Shown: positions 1-6,344, numbered from the stretch's first letter. The stretch is DNA of 8,628 nt from an uncultured Clostridia bacterium (GCA_947628195.1 CANQZB010000036.1:1-8628), one strand, 5' to 3'. The notes: a model not told the origin generated them from the letters alone. Program-made: numbers and translations.

Positions 1-1002
1 GATGAAACGGTTTTGGATATGTGCGCTTCGCCGGGAGGCAAAACTATTCAAATTGCCAACCGAATTAAAGACGGCATTTTAGTAAGCAATGAAATTGACG
101 CTAAAAGGTGTGAAATTCTGTATTCAAATGTTGAAAGGATGGGGCTAAAAAATGTAATAATAACTAACGATACTCCGCAAAACATATCCAAAGCCTATTC
201 CAACTTTTTTGATGTGTGTTTAGTTGATGCGCCTTGCAGTGGTGAGGGAATGTTTAGGCGCGGGGAAGAAATAATTAAAGAGTGGAACCCTAATTTGCCA
301 CAAAACTGCGCCGATAGGCAGTTGAGCATTTTGGAAGAGGCAAATAAATGCTTAAAGCAAGGCGGGGTGCTAATTTATTCAACTTGCACTTATTCAAAAG
401 AAGAAAACGAGGATGTTATATTAGAATTTTTAAAACAGCACAATTATAAGCCAATAAAAATAAATTCCAATTTTGATATTGGCATTGGCTTAAAAGAGGC
501 GGTTAGAATTTATCCGCATAACAACAAAGGGGAAGGGCAATTTGTTGTTGTTTTGAAAAAATTCGAGCAAAATTTGCTAAATTCACAGCAAAATTTAAAA
601 ACTATTAAAAATTTGCAAGCGGAAAAGTTCATTTCTGCCATGTCAAACACAAATTTAAACTTATATGATTATAAGTCGTTTACATATAATGTGTTAAATC
701 CAAATATAATAAAAAGAGGGGTAAATTACTACACATTAGGTGTAAGGGTATCCGAAAATAAAAACAATAGAATTGTTCCAAATCACTATTTGTTTTCTGC
801 CTTTGGGCAAAAATTTAAAAATGTTATAAAACTAGATTTCAATTCACCCGATGCACAAAAATATTTAAGGGGCGAAACCCTGGAAGTTAATCAAAATGAT
901 GGTTTTGGAGCGGTTTTAATAAATAATTGTGCTGTTGGTGGGTACAAAATTAGCGATGGTAAATTTAAAAATTATTACCCAAAAGGGTTAAGAAATCACT
1001 AA
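1..1002 (+). CDS. RsmF/NOP2-family RNA cytosine-C5 methyltransferase, 5'-truncated by window edge
   Basis: This is the C-terminal part of a class I SAM-dependent methyltransferase of the RsmB/RsmF/NOP2/Sun family, which forms 5-methylcytosine in rRNA (or tRNA). The frame is open from base 1, so the true start lies outside the window; family members are about 450-480 residues, so roughly the first 110-130 residues are missing. Visible motifs in order are the SAM-binding loop VLDMCASPGGKT at the very start, the acidic SNEID motif, DAPCSGEGMFRR (the PCS cysteine, codon 235-237, which releases the product) and YSTCTYSKEENE (the TCT nucleophilic cysteine, codon 385-387). The last 100 or so residues, with RGVNYYTLGVRV, LRGE and the ending YPKGLRNH, match the RsmF-type C-terminal PUA-like region rather than RsmB. 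Both catalytic cysteines are present, so it should be active. The exact target base cannot be read from the sequence. Confidence 0.93.
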   Translation, partial: DETVLDMCASPGGKTIQIANRIKDGILVSNEIDAKRCEILYSNVERMGLKNVIITNDTPQNISKAYSNFFDVCLVDAPCSGEGMFRRGEEIIKEWNPNLPQNCADRQLSILEEANKCLKQGGVLIYSTCTYSKEENEDVILEFLKQHNYKPIKINSNFDIGIGLKEAVRIYPHNNKGEGQFVVVLKKFEQNLLNSQQNLKTIKNLQAEKFISAMSNTNLNLYDYKSFTYNVLNPNIIKRGVNYYTLGVRVSENKNNRIVPNHYLFSAFGQKFKNVIKLDFNSPDAQKYLRGETLEVNQNDGFGAVLINNCAVGGYKISDGKFKNYYPKGLRNH

Positions 1003-1079
1003 AAATGGCAAAATTTAGCTCAAAAATGCGAAAAATTTAAAAAAAATTCAAAATTTTTAAAAAAATTTTAAAAAAGGTA

Positions 1080-1108
1080 TTGAAAAATTCAAAAAAGTGC
1101 TGTATAAT
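1080..1108 (+). promoter_or_regulatory. Sigma-A-type promoter of the coiled-coil membrane protein gene
   Basis: A TTGAAA box (1080-1085) is followed by a 17-base spacer and a perfect TATAAT box (1103-1108). The predicted transcript starts near 1115, about 24 nt before the start codon. The preceding 75 bases are dense in A- and T-tracts and could act as an UP element. The promoter also separates this gene from the upstream methyltransferase. Confidence 0.8.
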
Positions 1109-1138
1109 AAATTCAGTTAAAAAAAGGAGATATTAATT

Positions 1139-2380
1139 ATGAACGCATGGGGCGCATGGATGGCATTCGTAACAATTTTAGGAATTGCCGCTATTGTTAT
1201 TGTTGCTGGAGGAATTGTAGCATTCCTTGGGCATATGATTATTGGTGTGTTTGATAATTCTAGAAAAGAACCTAAAGAAGACGCACAAGAACAAAAAAAT
1301 GTTGTAACTTACAACGAATATAAGCAGTTAGAGAATGGCACAAAACAAGAAGCTGAAAGCGATTATGATTTTGAAGCAATCAACAAGGCCAAGGCTGAAG
1401 AAGAAGCAAAACTAGCCGGCCAAGAAGATGAAGACGATTTCGATTTGCTTGAAGCCCAAACCGATGAAGATTTGGATAAAATCGAAAACGAATTGAAAGA
1501 AAAATCCGAATCTGAAGAGGATAATTCTAATCAAGAAGACGAAGATATTGATCTTGACAGCCTTCTTGACCAAATTTCTGACGAGGTTGTTGAAGAAGAA
1601 AACACCACAGACGAACCTGCTACTATGAGCGAAGAATTACAATCATATAGCATTGACGATTTATTAAATCAAGCAGAAAACGAACCTGCAGAAGAAGAAA
1701 ACGAAAATTTAGCTGAAACAGAAACCGCTATAGAAACCGAGCAACCAGCTGAAGAGGTTGAGCAACCAGTTGGAGAAACTGTTGCAGAGCCAGTTGAAGA
1801 AGTTAAAGCTGAAGAAACTGCAGAAGTTAATCAATCCGAAGTTGATGAGTTAAAAGCTCAGTTAGCTGAAGTTAACAGGCAATTAAACGAGGCAAGAAAT
1901 GCTCGCGCCACTGTTGTAACAATAGATATGACAGAGGAAGATTGCGTTAACAGGCTAGAAACTTTGGAAGAAAGGCTAAAAAATGCAAAACGCAATTTCC
2001 GCATAAATCAAAGAGAATATCGCCCACTAAAGAAGATGATGGGAGAAATGGAAAGAAATCAAAACAAATTGCGTAGAATGGAAACCAACATTGCAAAACA
2101 AAAAATTGCATTATATGGCGTAGATAATTATGTTGATATTGATAAAGAAAAAGCACAAAAACTTTCTGACGAACTTGAATTATACGCTGGTTTAAAATTA
2201 AGTGTTCAACATTGTGAAGAAGTTATTAACGCTAATAAAGATAGATATCCTGTTTTGGAACACACAAACAAAATTTTGGAAGAGCAAATTGCAGATTTGG
2301 AAGCAGATATCGAAACAACAACTCTTAAACTTCAAAAAATTCGTGAAAAGAACGGCTCTGGAGAAGAAGGCAAAAAATAA
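1139..2380 (+). CDS. Single-pass membrane protein with acidic linker and C-terminal coiled coil, function unknown
   Basis: I do not recognise a named family. Residues about 8-38 form one long hydrophobic segment with no positive charge before it and SRKEPK just after, which predicts N-outside, C-cytoplasmic topology. Residues about 45-230 are a low-complexity, very acidic linker rich in Glu, Asp, Ala, Val and Pro (EQPAEE, EEVKAEE). Within it three related short motifs recur: FDLLEAQTDE (101-110), LDSLLDQISDE (139-149) and IDDLLNQAENE (172-182). Residues about 232-405 are strongly helical and charged and look like a coiled coil, with a break near the YGVDNYVDID stretch (326-335). The start is set by AAGGAGA at 1124-1130, 8 nt before ATG, behind a strong promoter; a terminator follows directly, so it is probably monocistronic. 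The layout recalls EzrA or ZipA-type membrane-anchored cytoplasmic scaffolds, but I see no specific homology. Existence of the gene is certain; role unknown. Confidence 0.9.
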   Translation: MNAWGAWMAFVTILGIAAIVIVAGGIVAFLGHMIIGVFDNSRKEPKEDAQEQKNVVTYNEYKQLENGTKQEAESDYDFEAINKAKAEEEAKLAGQEDEDDFDLLEAQTDEDLDKIENELKEKSESEEDNSNQEDEDIDLDSLLDQISDEVVEEENTTDEPATMSEELQSYSIDDLLNQAENEPAEEENENLAETETAIETEQPAEEVEQPVGETVAEPVEEVKAEETAEVNQSEVDELKAQLAEVNRQLNEARNARATVVTIDMTEEDCVNRLETLEERLKNAKRNFRINQREYRPLKKMMGEMERNQNKLRRMETNIAKQKIALYGVDNYVDIDKEKAQKLSDELELYAGLKLSVQHCEEVINANKDRYPVLEHTNKILEEQIADLEADIETTTLKLQKIREKNGSGEEGKK

Positions 2381-2383
2381 ATC

Positions 2384-2411
2384 AAAAATCCCTAATTTTA
2401 GGGATTTTTTT
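2384..2411 (+). terminator. Intrinsic terminator after the coiled-coil membrane protein gene
   Basis: An 11-bp stem, AAAAATCCCTA (2384-2394) with TAGGGATTTTT (2399-2409), closes a 4-base ATTT loop and runs into a T tract. It begins 3 bases after the TAA stop. The A-rich left arm could also serve as a T tract on the minus strand, but no minus-strand gene ends here. Confidence 0.88.
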
Positions 2412-2439
2412 GTTTAAAATCACCCATTTTGCACATACT
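2410..2439 (+). promoter_or_regulatory. Weak candidate promoter of the patatin/metallo-beta-lactamase pair
   Basis: The gene downstream of the terminator needs its own promoter, and only about 37 bases are available. The best candidate is TTGTTT (2410-2415), an 18-base spacer and CATACT (2434-2439), which places the transcript start within about two bases of the ATG at 2448. The boxes match the consensus only partly, so this is tentative. Confidence 0.3.
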
Positions 2440-2447
2440 AGATTGGT

Positions 2448-3257
2448 ATGAATTTAAAATCTTCAAAACAAAAACGCAAATTTAAGGTTGGTTTATGTTT
2501 AAGCGGTGGTGGCACGCGGGGGTTTTCTTTTATGGGTGCTTTTAAGGCTTTTGAGGATAACGGTATTGAATTTGATGCCGTAGCGGGCACAAGCGCCGGA
2601 AGTTTGTTTGGGGCTCTTTATGCAAGCGGTTTAAAATATGAAGAGATGTACAGCCTTACATATAACATAAAAAATAGTGATTTTAAGCACTCTAAACTAG
2701 GTTTTTTGCCTTCCAGTTTAGATAGATTACAGCAAATTATTAAGGAAGTTTTGCCCGTTAGCAGAATTGAAGAACTAAATATGCCTTATTATGCTGTTGC
2801 GGTAGATTTAAAAACCGGAAACGAAATACATTTTAACGAAGGCTTAATTTCAAAAGTTGTTACGGGCAGTTGCGCCATACCGGGCGTTTTCTTACCCGTT
2901 AAATATAGGGATATGACCTTAATAGACGGCGGTGTTAGCAACAACATTCCTGCCGATGTGCTAAAAAGCCACGGTTGTGATTTTGTTATAACCATAGACT
3001 GCAATTGTTCACGCGGTGGCGGAACTAACAGCAAAAACTTTTTAACACAGTTTACAACCAGCATAGGAATTATGATGGTAAACAACTCCAAAAGAGGAAT
3101 AAAATGCAGTGATATTATCATTTGTCCAGAATTAAAACGCTTTAAATCGTTGAAAATAAACGGAAAAAATGATATGATAAAGGAAGGGTATAGGGCAACT
3201 ATGGCTTTAATGCCCGAAATAAAAAAACTTTTTGCGGGCAAATATAAAAAACAATAA
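2448..3257 (+). CDS. Patatin-like phospholipase (RssA/YjjU type)
   Basis: This 269-aa protein is a patatin-family serine hydrolase, predicted to release fatty acids from phospholipids or other acyl lipids using a Ser-Asp dyad. Residues 20-25 (GGGTRG) form the oxyanion-hole loop, GTSAG at 47-51 holds the nucleophile Ser49, SCAIPGVF (141-148) is the conserved block before the active site, and DGG at 160-162 carries the catalytic Asp160. All catalytic elements are intact and the length is normal for small bacterial patatins. It has no signal peptide, so it should be cytoplasmic or peripheral on the membrane. The ATG at 2448 is the first possible start, because an in-frame TAG sits at 2439-2441; no clear Shine-Dalgarno sequence precedes it. 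Its TAA overlaps the ATG of the next gene (TAATG), pointing to translational coupling. The physiological substrate is unknown. Confidence 0.93.
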   Translation: MNLKSSKQKRKFKVGLCLSGGGTRGFSFMGAFKAFEDNGIEFDAVAGTSAGSLFGALYASGLKYEEMYSLTYNIKNSDFKHSKLGFLPSSLDRLQQIIKEVLPVSRIEELNMPYYAVAVDLKTGNEIHFNEGLISKVVTGSCAIPGVFLPVKYRDMTLIDGGVSNNIPADVLKSHGCDFVITIDCNCSRGGGTNSKNFLTQFTTSIGIMMVNNSKRGIKCSDIIICPELKRFKSLKINGKNDMIKEGYRATMALMPEIKKLFAGKYKKQ

Positions 3258-4288
3258 TGGAAAATTCACAAAAGAAAAAGATAATAATTTCATTTATAAT
3301 TTTAGCCATTTTATCAGTGGTTGCAATTTTTGCACCTCCAATAAACACTTGCATAGAAAATGCACTAGAAAATTGTAATATTGTTTACAGCGCAAACAAT
3401 TTAATAGTTCATTTTATTTCAGTGGGGCAGGGCGATGCCATGGCAATTAATTTGCCAGATGGAAAAGTTGTGCTGATAGACACTGGCCCGCAAGATGTTA
3501 ATGTTGATTACACTGATTATATTTTAACCAATGTTTTAAACAACAGAGTGAATAAACAAATAGATTATTTAGTGTTAACGCACGCCGATGCCGACCATGT
3601 TGGCGGAACGGTGAGGCTGTTACAAAATTTTAATGTTAAAAACATATTTTTGCCAGAATTTGATAGCAAAACTGAAATTTATAACCAAATTTTGCAAGAG
3701 GTTGCCAGAAAGGACTATACAATTTTAAAAAGCGAAGATGGGAAAATTATTTCAGGCAGAGATTATACATTTACATTCTTTGGGCCATTTAGCAATGTAA
3801 GCAGTAATGAAAACTGCCCAGTTATTAAGTTGGAATGTTACAACAAAAGCTTTTTGTTTACGGGAGATATAACTTTTGAGCAAGAGAACGAGTTGTTGGC
3901 AAATTATTCTGGCGAAATAAAGGCGGATGTTTTAAAGGTGGCACATCATGGTAGCAAAACTGCAAGTTCAAAAAGTTTTATCAGCAAAGTTCTGCCTAAA
4001 TATGCCGTGGTTTCATGTGGCAAAAACATTTACGGGCACCCAACCGACACCGTTTTTAATAATTTTTACGATTTCGGTATTGATTTATTGCGCACCGATT
4101 TAATTGGTAACATTGTTTTTAAAGTGAATAGCGATGGCGAATTAAACCTTTATAGTGGGCAAATTTATTTCAGCAATTTGCGATTAGATATAAGATATTT
4201 CATATTAATTTTTGATTTCATTTTAATAGCTTCTGTGATTATAAGCGCAATTAAAAAATTAAAAAACAACAAGATTTATAAAAAATAG
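3257..4288 (+). CDS. ComEC/Rec2-like metallo-beta-lactamase domain protein, membrane-anchored at both ends
   Basis: The 343-aa product has an N-terminal hydrophobic anchor (residues 9-27) after a Lys-rich start, a metallo-beta-lactamase fold (about 48-300), and a second membrane segment (about 313-332) before a basic tail. Lys-rich ends on both sides suggest both termini are cytoplasmic and the enzyme domain is outside. Family signatures are VGQGDA (56-61), DTG (75-77), the metal motif THADADHVGG (H109, D111, D113, H114), FTGD (D204), HHGS (H230, H231) and YGHP (H261). The HxDxDH form with HHGS is typical of the ComEC C-terminal domain and its stand-alone relatives, some of which are nucleases or phosphodiesterases. 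The large ComEC channel domain is absent, so this is not a full DNA-uptake channel. It starts inside the patatin stop codon with no Shine-Dalgarno sequence of its own, so expression is probably coupled to that gene. Confidence 0.9.
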   Translation: MENSQKKKIIISFIILAILSVVAIFAPPINTCIENALENCNIVYSANNLIVHFISVGQGDAMAINLPDGKVVLIDTGPQDVNVDYTDYILTNVLNNRVNKQIDYLVLTHADADHVGGTVRLLQNFNVKNIFLPEFDSKTEIYNQILQEVARKDYTILKSEDGKIISGRDYTFTFFGPFSNVSSNENCPVIKLECYNKSFLFTGDITFEQENELLANYSGEIKADVLKVAHHGSKTASSKSFISKVLPKYAVVSCGKNIYGHPTDTVFNNFYDFGIDLLRTDLIGNIVFKVNSDGELNLYSGQIYFSNLRLDIRYFILIFDFILIASVIISAIKKLKNNKIYKK

Positions 4289-4317
4289 TTGTAAAAAACA
4301 TCAATATTTGTTAAACT
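4289..4317 (+). promoter_or_regulatory. Candidate promoter of the shikimate-kinase-like gene
   Basis: TTGTAA (4289-4294), a 17-base spacer and TAAACT (4312-4317) lie right after the metallo-beta-lactamase stop codon. Transcription would start near 4324, leaving a short leader that still contains the AGGGG binding site at 4327-4331. Read-through from the upstream pair is equally possible, since no terminator lies between. Confidence 0.5.
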
Positions 4318-4337
4318 TAAAATAATAGGGGTGCTTT

Positions 4338-4754
4338 ATGAACAATTATGTAATTGTTAGTTTGAAAGATGATTTGGCAAAACAAATGGCAAAAAAAGTG
4401 GCATCAATTTTAAAATTAAATTATGTAGATGCCAACTCGCGTTTTGATGATTTGTTAATTGCCAGTATTGATGCGCCTACAATTTTGGTGGATGAAAGTT
4501 TGCAGGAAAAAGAAACTGAAATAATTTGCGAACTTGCCAATTTAAACGATGTTGTGGTGGGTATAACCAACGAGATGTTTTTATCTAACGAAAACTATAA
4601 AAATTTTGCTAATAGCAAAATTGTGCTTATAACGGTGGAAAATCTTAAAAAAATTAATCAAAATATTCAAAATTTTATAAAAAACCTTGCATCATTAGGT
4701 GTTAACGAAGATGTTTCAGAGGAACAACTTGCAAAAATGTTAAAAAATCTTTAA
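4338..4754 (+). CDS. Small protein resembling a degenerate shikimate kinase, no P-loop
   Basis: This 138-aa protein matches no family outright, but its pattern follows the shikimate kinase fold. A first strand (YVIVS, 4-8) sits where the P-loop would follow, yet residues 9-20 contain no GxxGxGKS. LKLNYVDANSRFDDL (26-39) parallels the GxxFxDxDxxIE segment that binds shikimate. EKETEIICELANLNDVVVGI (57-76) parallels the helix and strand leading to the kinase GGG motif, here replaced by TNE. ENYKNFANSKIVLITV (85-100) parallels the following helix and strand, and no arginine-bearing lid is evident. Natural shikimate kinases are about 165-175 aa. ATP binding and kinase activity are therefore unlikely; a regulatory or structural role is possible. 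AGGGG at 4327-4331 lies 6 nt before ATG. The gene assignment is secure; the relationship is my inference from pattern, not from a search. Confidence 0.75.
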   Translation: MNNYVIVSLKDDLAKQMAKKVASILKLNYVDANSRFDDLLIASIDAPTILVDESLQEKETEIICELANLNDVVVGITNEMFLSNENYKNFANSKIVLITVENLKKINQNIQNFIKNLASLGVNEDVSEEQLAKMLKNL

Positions 4755-5016
4755 AATTTATGCATAATAAAAAAACATTTTCACAATATAACATTGTAAG
4801 GCGTATGCCTTACGTTTGAGAGATAGTTCTATGCTCTTAAAAAATTGCAATATTTGTTTTAAATTGATAATTTAAACCTATTTGGTTAAAAATTTAATTT
4901 AAAATGTATCTACTTTTAAATTATTTGATGAAATAAAATTAAACAATTTAAAACTTAGATGATTTGCAGTTTCGAGTGTAAAAAACGTCTCTCTTTTTTA
5001 TGTAAATGGCATAGAA
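4755..5016. other. Gene-free convergent intergenic region with several hairpins, possible small RNA or structured 3' UTR
   Basis: No convincing reading frame lies here. On the + strand I see the dyad ACAAT-N5-ATTGT (4783-4797), the perfect hairpin GTAAGGC-GTAT-GCCTTAC (4796-4813), a bulged hairpin AGAGATAG/CTATgCTCT (4819-4837), the AT-only hairpin TTTAAATT-GAT-AATTTAAA (4858-4876), and a terminator-like hairpin near 4974-4999. GAGAGA (4818-4823) could also pair over a distance with TCTCTC (4988-4993). Either the preceding gene has a structured 3' UTR of about 245 nt or an independent RNA of about 200 nt is encoded. A TATAAC at 4787-4792 is a possible -10 box but has no good -35. I cannot match it to a known RNA family by eye. 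Confidence 0.35.
4974..4999 (+). terminator. Candidate + strand intrinsic terminator in the convergent region
   Basis: GAGTGT (4974-4979), loop AAAAA, then ACG-C-TC (4985-4991 with T4988 bulged) forms a 6-bp stem including one G-U pair, followed by TCTTTTTT (4992-4999). It would end transcripts coming from the shikimate-kinase-like gene or from an intergenic RNA. The stem is imperfect. Confidence 0.45.
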
Positions 5017-5043
5017 AAAAAACTCGCACAATGCGAGTTTTTT
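5017..5043. terminator. Strong terminator of rplM-rpsI, probably bidirectional
   Basis: A perfect 12-bp stem, AAAAAACTCGCA (5017-5028) with TGCGAGTTTTTT (5032-5043), closes a CAA loop. Its GC-rich core is flanked by A and T tracts on each side, so it can stop transcription in both directions. It begins about 16 bases beyond the rpsI stop codon on the minus strand. Confidence 0.92.
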
Positions 5044-5058
5044 AAATATAAGCAAATT

Positions 5059-5739
5059 TTAACGTTTACTGAATTGTGGAGCCTTACGTGCTTTGTGCAA
5101 ACCGTATTTTTTACGCTCTTTCTTCCTTGCATCGCGGGTTACAAAACCTGCCTTTTTAAGTTCAGGGCGAAGTTCTGGCCTAAATTCAATAAGTGCCCTT
5201 GTTATGCCATGGCGCAATGCACCAGCTTGACCAGATTTTCCACCACCATAGATGTTTGCTGTAACATCAACACTGGTTAAAGTGTCGGTTAAAACAAGCG
5301 GTTGTTTAACAATGGTTTTTAAGGTTTCTAGGTCAAAATATTCATCCAAACTTTCGCCATTAACGGTAATTACACCGGTGCCAACAGTTAAACGAACGCG
5401 TGCAACAGAGCATTTTCTTTTGCCTGTGCCTTGGAACTCTTGCGCTTTGCCTTTAACAGCCTTTTTAGCTGGCTTTTTGGCAGGAGCTTTTTTAGTTTCT
5501 ACCTTTTCTTCAACTTTTTTTGCAGATGCTTTGGTTTCTGCTTTAGCTTCTGTTTTTGCAGATGCCCTTGCGGTTTTTGCGGGCTTTTCTGCTTCAACTT
5601 TTTCAGTTTTAGCGGTTTTGGTTGTTCTTGTTGTAGCTTTCTTTTCTGTTTCTGCTTTAACTGTTTTAGTTACAGCCTTTTTTGCAGACTTTTCCTCTTT
5701 TGCTTCTTCAACCTTTGTGGTTTTTTTAGTTTCAGCCAT
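5059..5739 (-). CDS. rpsI: 30S ribosomal protein S9 with long low-complexity N-terminal extension
   Basis: Residues about 102-226 are a complete S9 domain: GTGKRKCSVARVRL (104-117), the IYGGGKSGQAGALRHGI region (163-179), and the conserved tail KKYGLHKARKAPQFSKR, whose SKR end contacts the P-site tRNA. Ordinary S9 is about 130 residues. Here about 100 extra residues precede it, made almost only of Lys, Ala, Thr, Glu, Val, Ser, Arg and Pro, with no aromatic residue or cysteine before Phe102 and a histone-H1-like APAKKPAKKAV run (86-96). The start is well supported: GGAGGT lies 8 nt upstream, inside the last codons of rplM, and the ATG overlaps the rplM TAA (TAATG). An internal start near the S9 domain is not supported, because no ATG occurs in the extension after Met1. 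The extension is probably disordered and nucleic-acid binding, by inference. Confidence 0.97.
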   Translation of the reverse strand: MAETKKTTKVEEAKEEKSAKKAVTKTVKAETEKKATTRTTKTAKTEKVEAEKPAKTARASAKTEAKAETKASAKKVEEKVETKKAPAKKPAKKAVKGKAQEFQGTGKRKCSVARVRLTVGTGVITVNGESLDEYFDLETLKTIVKQPLVLTDTLTSVDVTANIYGGGKSGQAGALRHGITRALIEFRPELRPELKKAGFVTRDARKKERKKYGLHKARKAPQFSKR

Positions 5740-6176
5740 TAGTTTTTACCTCCGTTCCAGATTTCTGGTTTTTGTGCTTGATTGTTGTGTTCAGCACCTT
5801 TATAAATGTGGCAGTGTGTTGCCATTTTTCTGCCTAAACTGTTTTTAGGTAACATGCCTTTAATTGCACGCATTAGGGCAACATCACTTTTTTCTGCCAT
5901 CATAGTTTTGTATTGGGTTAGGTGCAAACCAGATTGATAGCCAGAATAACGTTTAAAGTATTTTTGTTCCATCTTTCTGCCAGTTAGCACTAATTTATCG
6001 CTATTAATAATAATAACATTATCGCCACAGTCAACGTTAGGGGTGAAGGTTGGTTTGTGCTTGCCACGAAGTATCATAGCAGCTTCAGAGGCAACTCTAC
6101 CCAAAACCTTGCCATCGGCGTCTATAATATACCACTTTTTTTCAACAGTGGCTGGTTTTGCCATAATTGTTTTCAT
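5739..6176 (-). CDS. rplM: 50S ribosomal protein L13
   Basis: The 145-aa product has normal L13 length and signature: MKTIMAKPATVEKKWYIIDA at the start, GRVASEAAMILRGKHKPTFTP (26-46), VLTGRKMEQKYFKRYSGYQS (63-82) and GMLPKNSLGRKM (107-118). L13 is an early-assembly protein of the large subunit. The frame is open for a further 53 codons upstream, but the start at 6176 is preferred because it matches the family's usual N-terminus and follows AAGGAG (6184-6189) by 7 nt. The C-terminal NGGKN codons double as the ribosome binding site of rpsI, and the two genes overlap by one base. Expression should be driven by the promoter at 6345-6373 and modulated in the leader between. Confidence 0.98.
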   Translation of the reverse strand: MKTIMAKPATVEKKWYIIDADGKVLGRVASEAAMILRGKHKPTFTPNVDCGDNVIIINSDKLVLTGRKMEQKYFKRYSGYQSGLHLTQYKTMMAEKSDVALMRAIKGMLPKNSLGRKMATHCHIYKGAEHNNQAQKPEIWNGGKN

Positions 6177-6338
6177 TCTATATCTCCTTAATTTTCGTTT
6201 TCTTTTTGGGGATTTGTCAGTCAACTTGCTTGACAGATAAATTCTCCTTAATATATTTGTGCGCCTTTTTATTTCGCGTTCAAAGGCCATTAAGCAACCT
6301 TTCCGTGTGGTAGAAAAATTGCCTAATTTAAGCAATAC
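6177..6338 (-). promoter_or_regulatory. rplM-rpsI mRNA leader with alternative pairings and duplicated Shine-Dalgarno sequence
   Basis: The predicted transcript has a leader of about 160 nt. Reading 5' to 3' on the minus strand: a 7-bp hairpin (6336-6330 with 6324-6318) running into five U, attenuator-like; then AAAGG (6302-6298), GCCTTT (6287-6282) and AAAGGC (6268-6263), in which the middle element can pair with either neighbour but not both; then a first AAGGAG (6249-6244), a small hairpin GTCAA/TTGAC (6234-6230 with 6224-6220), and the true AAGGAG (6189-6184). Firmicutes rplM operons are known to carry L13 autoregulatory leaders (Rfam L13_leader). I cannot confirm that this one belongs to that family, only that the place and switch-like layout fit. 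Confidence 0.5.
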
Positions 6339-6344
6339 TTTATT

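Noticed and set aside
2789..3241. 150-codon minus-strand reading frame inside the patatin gene
   Set aside because: It lies wholly antisense to a gene with intact catalytic motifs and resembles no protein I know.
4796..4837. CRISPR repeat or anti-repeat, suggested by GTTTGAGAGATAG-like bases
   Set aside because: No second copy, no spacer pattern and no cas gene occur in the window.
5252..5848. Long + strand reading frames opposite rpsI and rplM
   Set aside because: They are the mirror of the Lys/Ala/Glu-rich S9 tail, giving Phe/Ala/Val/Cys-rich nonsense; rpsI and rplM are certain on the other strand.
5739..6335. L13 read as a 198-aa protein from the far upstream ATG
   Set aside because: The family N-terminus MKTIMAKP and a strong AAGGAG both point to 6176; the far ATG sits at the very start of the predicted transcript with no binding site. 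The open frame is kept as a finding only.
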